From Aspidiotus rigidus (lineage: Eukaryota > Arthropoda > Insecta > Hemiptera > Diaspididae): 64,000 nucleotides of DNA. Within the stretch, counting starts at the first letter, position 1. Each line of letters begins with the position of its first letter. The notes below the pieces were generated by a model. The model ran no database searches and was not told where the DNA came from. It saw nothing but the letters and a program-made list of their open reading frames with translations. The stretch lies in contig JAVHKY010000003.1 of the NCBI GenBank assembly GCA_035079385.1, positions 13,681,501-13,745,500 on the forward strand, given 5' to 3'. Shown here one piece after another: positions 56,829 to 64,000 of this stretch. The position numbers and the translations under genes are program-made.

Positions 56829-57840
56829 TGAGAAAGACTAATGGGTTCTTTAATGGAGTTACACGAGCGGTGGCAGGGAACCTGTTTTATGGGGCACTTG
56901 GGAGGTGAAAAGTAGAAAGGTGTACATGATAGGACCTCCAAGATATATATATATTACGGATAGGAAAGGAACTTACAAAAAGCATTGCATATCCAGTTAC
57001 TTGAAGGGGCTATTTTTCAGGCTATGTATAATGTATATAGACCACCGAGCTAAATGTTAGGAGGGTAACCGAGCTTTATTTCTAGCCAGCCAGACGGCGG
57101 ACATTTTTTCCGTAAAACTTTTCTTTAAAACAAGTTTGCTGTTAAAACGACTGCTGTCTACCCTTCGGAGTATTTTGCCGGTATGTCGAGTCGTAACTTG
57201 AAGAATCGTATCAATTCGATTAAATCAATTGAATACTTTTGATATTAACAACGAGAAATTCTGCGCATTCACCCGCTTTGATCATAACCTGGGTATAAGT
57301 CGATCTGTCACCGCGTGCACGTAATGGAAGACCAACTTCTCCATATAATTCCATTCTTCGCCTAAAACAATGTGAATTTCCGGAGATTTGCCCGCTGTGA
57401 CCACAGATGGTATGCCTCAGCCAAAGCCTCGCTATGAACTTACAACGAACGATAACAATTGCAGGGCAACACAGCACAAAAAATTTCATCTATGGTAACA
57501 AAGCGGGTCCTGTATGTTTCCAGTACCCAAAGTATTAAAAGGTGAGGGATCCTTCACAGTAGATTTAAACTCAACAGCATAGTTATTTCAGAGAAAACGT
57601 AACACGCAAAATTCATCTCGTCTTCACGCCAGAAATTAAATGAGACCGCATCTCACTTTTCTACAGCCTTCCCTAACTGGTACAAACGTAAAATTCAACG
57701 AAAAAATTCAGCATACAAACGATTAAGGCCGGGTCCGAGCAAAAAATCGGAATGGAGGACTAGAGATGTGGACCTAAACAACTATGCGAGTCTCTCCCCC
57801 CTTCTTCTAGACATGGAAGAGAAAGACAGGGAGAAAATGT
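56829..57840. repeat. R repeat, copy 3, fused to a partial L segment
   Basis: Full R repeat beginning GAAAGACTAATGGGTTCTTT, with an intact CAGGGAACCTGTTTTATGGG motif at 56,875. The minus-strand reading RRRMELYGEVGLPLRARGDR is kept. At 57,840 it joins sequence like 51,529 onward; relative to 49,937-51,525 this is a 1.6-kb deletion at an ATGTG microhomology. Confidence 0.78.
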
Positions 57841-58200
57841 GGGTGTGTGTGTTTGTGTGGGAGAGAAAGCTTGTGATCTACCTAGTTTGACACGGAGTAA
57901 ACTACAATTCAACTAGGCTAAAAAAGGGGAAGGCAATCGACCAGAGCGAGATCCTTACCGATAGTTAACTGTCCATACGGCAGCAGTCGCCTATGTAAAT
58001 TATACTCGCACGCCTCTAAATCTGATATTTGAGACATTTTTTATGTTTATCCCGAGCCAGCTTCCCTCATTAAGAATCTGCTAGTCCGAGTTGTCCCCCC
58101 TCACCTCGTGGTCGGAAATTTCCTAGGAACCCTCGATATGATCTGGAAATCCGTGAGTCCGAGTTTTGCAGGCACTACACTAGTTTTTCACAAACTTTAT
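57841..58200. repeat. Partial L segment at the palindrome centre
   Basis: Direct copy of about 51,529-51,890 (GGTGTGTGTGTTTGTGTGGG; GATATGATCTGGAAATCCGT). It ends abruptly at 58,200, where inverted unit U4 begins with GGGAAATTTATGCGTGTCG. This is a rearrangement breakpoint. Confidence 0.8.
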
Positions 58201-58862
58201 GGGAAATTTATGCGTGTCGTTTTGCAGGCTTGAGTTACGTACTGCCATGTATTAGAGAACGAAAAGTTTATTCGTTGACGTATAAAAAACATTTAAAAAG
58301 GAATCAATCGTAGCCTATTCTCACTGGAAGATCGAAATCGGTTTCATAATTATTTGAAATTGAATAGTGGATTAGTGCAATTTGTTGAAGCTCATCGTGT
58401 TGGCCCCCTAAAACCTATTTCCCAATTTCCTGCTATTTCATTTTCACGAGAAAAAGCTTACAATACTCTGCTCACTAAATGTGTCTACTTGTCAATGGTA
58501 TGAAGAGTCGTAAAATGTTAAGAAAGGCGTACATTTCCTCATTTTATTGTGTCAGAGGGGGTCTAAGCCATGTTTTTTGTAAGTACTGCACTCATTCACA
58601 CAAATGACAGTTTTTCCGCGAATCAACTTCTCACATTCTTCGTATTTTAATCGTAAATCATTTCTTTCGACTTTGCATAATTTCGTTGAAGTTTTTCCTT
58701 CAATCGGGCTCCACGTGGAGCATTCATGATTAACGGAAACGTTCGGAAGGAGGTAAGTGAGCTAACCTTTATCTCTTTCTTTTGATTGGATAATTTCATC
58801 ATCGTATGATTTCTGTTTACGCGTTTAATGTATTTGGCGGGGATTTGCACGCTTCTTTAGGG

Positions 58863-58894
58863 TATATAAGCGCGAGCAAAAGCTCGTATATTCA
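58863..58894 (+). promoter_or_regulatory. Core promoter of oxidase gene 4
   Basis: TATATA at 58,863-58,868, with TTCAACAG initiator-like sequence giving a predicted start at 58,894. CGAGCAAAAGCTCG lies between. CCACGTGG is at about 58,711. The 115-nt predicted 5' UTR contains no ATG before 59,009. Confidence 0.78.
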
Positions 58895-59008
58895 ACAGTT
58901 AACGCAATTGTTTCTTCTAGAAGAAGTTCTAGTCAAAAACGTGCGTGCTTCAGAAGGGGTTTCCTTTCTGTCTTTCTGTTGCGAAAATCATATTCTCCTA
59001 TAGTCGTG

Positions 59009-60787
59009 ATGTCGACTCGTGATATTCGTGCAATGTTACGTTATTTTGTGATCGTTGCGTTCTTGATTCATTATGCGGTGGCGGAGGAGGAGATCACTTA
59101 CGTTAATAACCTGGTAGTCGGCGGCGGACCCTCTGGGTTGTATACTGCATGGCGATTGTCGTCTCCGGATGGTCGACCGAATGAAACAACGGCGGTCTAC
59201 GAATGGTCTCCAGTTCGTATCGGAGGACGGATCTTCACCAAAACATTTCCTCAAGGGCAGCATTTGGAACTCGGTGGAATGCGATTTACCAAAGAGCACA
59301 TCATTGTGCAACAGCTCCTCACTAGATTCGATTTACAGAAGAACGTCACGGATTTTCCAATGACAGATGATCGTCTCTACTACCTGCGAGGAAAACACTT
59401 CTACAACGATTCAATCGAGGATCATGGTGTACCGTACGATACCCATGTGCCGCAGTATCGTAAAACGCCGCCATCCGCACTGTTCAACATGATCAAGGAA
59501 AGAGTTCTGGACAAAAAGTTACTCACTACGACCGATGAGTGGTGCGACTTTTTCGACACTGGTGTCCTGCCGAAAAACTTCAACAGTTCAATCTTCAAAC
59601 CGGGAGATGTCGTTGGAAACATTGGTTATTGGAATCTGATGCTGGATCAACTCGGTAGTGAAGCATTTCATTACCTTGGAGACGCTGGAGGTTACACATC
59701 GAACGTAATTAATCAAAATGCGGCTATAGGAATTTTCAAAAATGATGAGTTCAGCCACCCGGTTGATTTCAAGACTCTCAATAATGGGTACTCTTCCTTA
59801 TTCGAGAGGCTGTTGGAAGAAATCAAGAAACAAAAGGTTCCAGTTTGGTATGGTCAAAGATTGACGGAATTCTATTGGAACAATGATACGAAGAAATTTC
59901 ACAGCACTTTCGAGAAATATGACGCTAACGGAATATCAACTGGATTCAAGTCCTATGTCATCAGTGATACGTTGTTGTTATGCATGCCTAAACATTCGAT
60001 CGATTTGATTTATGAAGGAGAAGTTGTCGGAAACTGGACTGGTGAACGAAGAGTTCTGAAGAATAAAAAGGGAAGATTCTACATTGAATCTATTATTCAA
60101 CAGCCAGCTTACAAAATCGGTCTTCTATACAAGAAACAGTGGTGGTTGAACGTTCCGTTTCCGCCCAACCTCAAAAGACATAATTTCGTGTCGGCTAAAA
60201 CTGGTTGTTTCAACTACGGCCCTACAATAACCGATCTTCCTCTACGGCAAATTTATTACATGGGAGATAATTCGCTGGGTTCGGAATCGTATTATGGTAT
60301 TTTGGCGAGTTACGACGATACGGAATTCCCGTGGTTCTGGAGAGTGTTGGAACAGACACCAGCTGAAAACGCGACGAAACCTACCTCCGAAGATTTCAAA
60401 CCATTACTTGATGGAATCCCTGTACCGCAGACTATGTTGGACGTAGTACGGAAGCAACTGAGTTTGGTGCATTTTAACAGCACCGAAATGCTTGCCCCGG
60501 AGCCTGAATCTGGTTTCTTCATGAATTGGGAACTCAATCCGTATGGCGCTGGATATCATACTTGGAAATCTCATTACAAGATCCGAGACGCCCAATACTA
60601 CATGACACGGCCAGGCGAGCAATTTGGAGTACCGATCTATGTCGCTGGATCAGCATATTCCAATACACAAGGATGGGTTGAAGGTGCACTTGACACAGCT
60701 GAATCGATTCTGATCGATAAGTTCGAATTGCCAGCGATTACAGATTTCGCAAACTATACATTAATCTGCCGCCCGTCCGGCAAATAA
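59009..60787 (+). CDS. Secreted L-amino-acid oxidase-like flavoprotein, copy 4
   Basis: 592-residue single-exon paralogue on the plus strand. Signal segment LRYFVIVAFLIHYAVA, VVGGGPSG at 36-43, RIGGR at 70-74, ELGGMRF at 87-93, and the C-terminal QGWVEGALDTAESIL. The ATG at 59,009 has a purine at -3 and is the first after the initiator. Compared with copy 3 it is nearly identical, except for a short divergent block (IGIFKNDEFSHP in place of AAIHKNDDLTNP), and ends CRPSGK rather than CRPPGK. The block is closer in character to copy 1 (SEFDHP), suggesting conversion. Motifs are intact, so it is probably functional. Confidence 0.92.
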   Translation: MSTRDIRAMLRYFVIVAFLIHYAVAEEEITYVNNLVVGGGPSGLYTAWRLSSPDGRPNETTAVYEWSPVRIGGRIFTKTFPQGQHLELGGMRFTKEHIIVQQLLTRFDLQKNVTDFPMTDDRLYYLRGKHFYNDSIEDHGVPYDTHVPQYRKTPPSALFNMIKERVLDKKLLTTTDEWCDFFDTGVLPKNFNSSIFKPGDVVGNIGYWNLMLDQLGSEAFHYLGDAGGYTSNVINQNAAIGIFKNDEFSHPVDFKTLNNGYSSLFERLLEEIKKQKVPVWYGQRLTEFYWNNDTKKFHSTFEKYDANGISTGFKSYVISDTLLLCMPKHSIDLIYEGEVVGNWTGERRVLKNKKGRFYIESIIQQPAYKIGLLYKKQWWLNVPFPPNLKRHNFVSAKTGCFNYGPTITDLPLRQIYYMGDNSLGSESYYGILASYDDTEFPWFWRVLEQTPAENATKPTSEDFKPLLDGIPVPQTMLDVVRKQLSLVHFNSTEMLAPEPESGFFMNWELNPYGAGYHTWKSHYKIRDAQYYMTRPGEQFGVPIYVAGSAYSNTQGWVEGALDTAESILIDKFELPAITDFANYTLICRPSGK

Positions 60788-60967
60788 GTAAAAGCAATGT
60801 CTCACTTCGTACCTTTCGGAAAATTATTCTTTTATTGTCCTAAATGTATAGAGATATTACTCGTATTATTCATATTTTATTGATTGACTTGAGCTGTAGA
60901 TTAAACTTTAATTATAAATTTAGATATTTTTGATTCAGAATTTCATATACTGGTTTGTACGCTCATC

Positions 60968-60973
60968 AATAAA
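60968..60973 (+). terminator. Poly(A) signal of oxidase gene 4
   Basis: AATAAA 181 bp after the stop codon, matching the other copies. Confidence 0.7.
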
Positions 60974-61269
60974 AATTTGTGCAAATTATCTTTGTTGTAT
61001 ATCATTTCTAATGTTTAATGATGTGGAAGAGACTCCAAGAGGAAACGAAGGTAATTGTAGTTTCAGAAAACCTTCCTAATTCATTTCAATGAGTATTTAC
61101 TTTGAGCTTATGATGAAACAGATCCAAAACGAGCAGGTTTACCAAGCCTTAGAAGAATTCCAACGTCCCTCTATGACGAATCTTAATCGCTTACGTCTTA
61201 AAATCGGAATGCATCAACGAAATCTATTGTCGAAACTGAGTAATCTCACATAAAATAGGTTCCCTGCTC

Positions 61270-61940
61270 GCCCTAAATGACGTTGTTGATAAGAGAGAGA
61301 TCCCACCTCGTTAGCTTCAAATACTTAAATCTGATCAGACCCAGTTGTAGGTGATGATACATATTGGATGGGGAGAGACTGGTTCTCTCGAGACCGCGTG
61401 AAAGTCAGCACGTCGACGGGTAACGGTACGGCGTCTTCGATGCAAGTAACGCATACCGGCCCCACAGCCCTACTTGTCTGATCAAAGAAGCCTTAAGGAA
61501 TTTAGCAACAAGCTATTTGCTTTGGAGTGACTCCACGGATAGTTCGTCCAGAGATAAATCTGAAATCGGCTGCTTCGACTAAAAAATGTGGACGGTCTTG
61601 TAAAATCATCCCTTTCTACTGTGGAGTTGAGACAGATTGTAAAGTAGGATAAATATAAATTTGCTCTCTCATACTTTTCACCATCCTACAGAAACATACC
61701 CCCGAAGAATGGCTTCGGCGTAACCGCAATGGTCACTAAAGAGTTTACAAACCTACATCTCGCTTCTCCTCTCAAGATGATAAAATCAATATCATCTCAC
61801 TATCTTCTGAAGGACGTATTCCTTCTGTCGTTGTCGGTTGCTGACACGATTTTCAAAAAGGATAAACGATATTCCCTTGGATTGGATGAAAAAATTGAAG
61901 TGCAGGAACCGCCGAATTTAGTCTCTTCGTGTAAAATTTA
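61270..61940. repeat. Segment specific to U3 and U4, copy in U4
   Basis: Inverted counterpart of 52,630-53,240 and absent from U2, where sequence runs straight from TTAAATTTCAATTTT to GGGCGAGCAG. Either an insertion before the U3/U4 duplication or a deletion in U2. Short open frames in it (52,785-53,012 plus; 61,729-61,941 plus) have no recognisable domain. Confidence 0.6.
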
Positions 61941-62284
61941 AGACGTATTTCGTTACAATATGTACTGATTTATTGGTGTATTCGCCATCGTACTTTTGTC
62001 ATGTTTAAAGAAATTTCGAACAGTGGTTATAATTTCTGAAAATTTCACTATGTAGTTTTTTCAAACGATAATTCGAAATAGACCGGTTGTTTATCAATAT
62101 CAAAAGTCGAACAGTTTGTACTCATGCCCGAATTTTGAATACTCGGCAATTACAAATACAACTAGCTAATTGTAGGTAGTGCGATCACTAATATTTTCCG
62201 GTCGAAATTTTCAAGTGACAATACAAATAGCATTTATCTCCTTGATAAGCTCTGTCACTTCCCTGTACCTACGTAAAAAGCTTC

Positions 62285-62540
62285 TTGTAAGCTGGCTGTT
62301 GAATAATAGATTCAATGTAGAATCTTCCCTTTTCGTTCTTCAGAACTCTTCGTTCACCGGTCCAGTTTCCGACAACATCACTTTCATGAATCAAATCGAT
62401 CAATTGTTTAGGCATGCATAACAACAACGTATCACTGATGACATAGGACTTGAATCCAGTCGACATCCCGTTATCGTCGTATTTCTCGAAAGTGCTGTGA
62501 AACTTCTTCGTATCATTGTTCCAATAGAAATTAGTCAAAT
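62285..62540 (-). pseudogene. Internal fragment of a fifth oxidase gene
   Basis: About 85 codons of the central region, open without stops: NFYWNNDTKKFHSTFEKYDD, SYVISDTLLLCMPKQLIDLI, HESDVVGNWTGERRVLKNEK and FYIESIIQQPAYK. It has no start, no FAD motifs and no promoter. HESDVV is closer to copy 1 (HESEVV) while other residues match copies 2-4, so it derives from none of the four exactly. It replaces sequence that U2 has around 41,490-41,560. Probably placed by ectopic repair or conversion. Confidence 0.85.
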
Positions 62541-63639
62541 AAATTGCTCATCAAACCTGGTAAAGATAGGTTCTGTCAGGAGGGTTTGATGTATGTTTTT
62601 GAAAATAGATTCATTGGGGATGGAAAGACAACATTTTGAAGTTGCGGTTTCAGAATGGATACCCATGCCCGCCATCGTTTTTGCATGAATTCTTTACCCT
62701 TCACAGACAAAGATTCGGAAGTCCGAATCCCTCACCAGAAAATATTGGATAAACATTTCCCACTAATACTATCTTGAATCTGGAATTTTTTTCGTGCACT
62801 TCAAAAAGTATAGATATGACAAACAAAAAACGGGATTGTAGACATTTTTAAGCAGATTGACGTTAGAGATCTTCCAGACCTGTATATCATTTGAAGTATT
62901 CCAAAAGACTACGTTTTCAGCAAATGGATGATGACTAACAACGATCTAACAATAACGTTGAAAAACAAATAGTAACTAAATGGAAAGAGTGGGGTGAAGT
63001 CACTATCTCGACCCGAAATTTTTGAAATTGCTGCACAATTGCTTACCCTTTTTCACGTAGTATACGAGTAGAACTACTCGAGTATCTACAACATCTGTAG
63101 GCTTGGTACTCATACAGAATCATCCGAATAAATTAGTGTAGGGCCAGAAAGCTAAAATAGACCTACTAGAACTTTCGTAAAATACAAACTTAGCAGAACC
63201 GTAGTATAAAGTTAGTGAAAAAGTAGTGTAGTGCCTGCAAAACTCGGACTCACGGATTTCCAGATCATATCGAGGGTTCCTAAGAAATTTTCGAATTTGA
63301 CCACAAGGTGAGGGGGGACAACTCGGACTAGCAGATTCTTAATAAGGGAGGCTGGCTTGGGATAAACATAGAAAATGTCTCAAATATCAGATTTATAGGT
63401 GTGCGAGTATAATTTATATAGGCGACTGCTGCCGTATGGACAGTTAACTATCGGTAAGGTTCTCGCTCTGGTCGATTGCCTTCCCCTTTTTTAGCCTAGT
63501 TAAATTGTAGTTTACTACATGTCAAACTAGCTAGATCACGAGCTTTCTCTCCCACACAAACACACACACCCACATTTGTAAATACTGTACATAGCACGTG
63601 GTAAGTTTTAGTCTAACAGTATACACTGTAACGTATATA

Positions 63640-63982
63640 TGTTACGCCGAATCCGTGAAATTGCTTGTAACCCTAATAAATTGCCGGAGCGCCTGCCCCC
63701 TCACGAATACAACCTAACATACACCAAAGAGCCACTTACGTCAGTCCGATCTTGAAAAATCTCTCTGCTGAGCCAACTCCGCCTTTTCATTGAACTTCCT
63801 GTAAAAGGTTTTTAAAACTCGTTCGAGTATACCTGCAACATACGCCTACACGACCTACCTAACATGCGGTCACGCACGACCTTTGCCATAGACTGTGCCT
63901 TCAAACCTTACGGGGAATTGACCAGACCTTCACTTATTCTCTCGTCTTGACACCAACAGAGGGCCTTGCCCCAGTTGTCACA
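63640..63982 (+). mobile_element. Probable 5' LTR of a retrotransposon running out of the window
   Basis: Starts TGTTACGCCGAATCC exactly where homology to the left palindrome arm ends. Ends GTTGTCACA at 63,982, giving TGT...ACA termini. A TGG-starting stretch (TGGTAGAACTTTCTGAT) from 63,984 could be a primer-binding site. Internal region and second LTR are outside the window, so the class is unknown. Confidence 0.5.
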
Positions 63983-64000
63983 CTGGTAGAACTTTCTGAT

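Larger units (their letters stand above)
58201..63639 (+). repeat. Right arm of the large inverted repeat, containing inverted unit U4
   Basis: Inverted duplicate of 51,457-56,309, carrying oxidase gene 4 on the plus strand. It is longer than the left arm because it holds an oxidase fragment and flanking sequence at 62,200-62,700. The outer end stops precisely where an LTR-like sequence (TGTTACG) begins. Confidence 0.88.

Noticed and set aside
59036..59311. Antisense open frames inside the oxidase genes (also near 35,863, 43,795, 55,200 and 60,404)
   Set aside because: They mirror the coding strand in all copies and have no domain, start context or promoter of their own.

Overview
This window is eukaryotic and comes from an arthropod, very probably an insect; the order cannot be settled from sequence alone. 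The evidence is two neuroligin exons with canonical GT-AG junctions in matching phase, an intron of about 12 kb, AT-rich non-coding DNA, and an insect-style mobile-element load (RTE and Jockey LINEs, Penelope-like elements, a tRNA-derived SINE, Tigger/pogo, a Helitron and MITEs). No prokaryotic gene organisation is present.

Positions 1-14,423 (minus strand) hold two consecutive neuroligin exons (14,274-14,423, then 2,121-2,322). The intron between them carries two head-to-tail RTE-type LINEs separated and flanked by three copies of a ~450-bp leader module, giving module-RTE-module-RTE-module. The last 2.1 kb of neuroligin sequence contains five perfect TGACGTCA octamers in 457 bp. Positions 14.4-33.8 kb have no recognisable host gene. 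They hold a nested transposon: a Jockey LINE split by a Penelope-like element, which is itself interrupted by a 216-bp TIR element and by a SINE with a perfect 12-bp target-site duplication. Two clusters of degenerate TGACAGAAT-like repeats follow.

Positions 33.8-63.6 kb are the main find: an amplified cluster of four intact, single-exon genes for secreted flavin L-amino-acid-oxidase-like proteins, plus one fragment. Each gene has its own TATA box, initiator-like site, signal peptide and poly(A) signal. Copies 1-3 are on the minus strand (34,387-36,147; 42,357-44,135; 53,724-55,502). Copy 4 (59,009-60,787) is on the plus strand because its duplication unit is inverted. The inverted arms 51.46-56.31 kb and 58.20-63.64 kb form a large imperfect palindrome around a ~1.9-kb spacer.

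Between the oxidase units lie a second shared repeat (39.7, 49.1 and 56.8 kb), a LINE fragment, a truncated Tigger/pogo element carrying a MITE, and a 958-bp non-autonomous Helitron whose insertion point can be read against empty sites in the paralogous repeats. The window ends in what looks like the 5' LTR of a retrotransposon that interrupts the outer palindrome arm.

Functionally, the oxidases match the aplysianin/achacin/escapin-like family (GxGxxG Rossmann motif, RxGGR, ELGGMRF, C-terminal QGWVEGAL). That family deaminates amino acids and releases hydrogen peroxide and ammonia. Secretion, lack of introns, recent amplification and local gene-conversion signatures suggest a fast-evolving extracellular defence, feeding or secretion function. 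Horizontal acquisition is possible but not demonstrated here.
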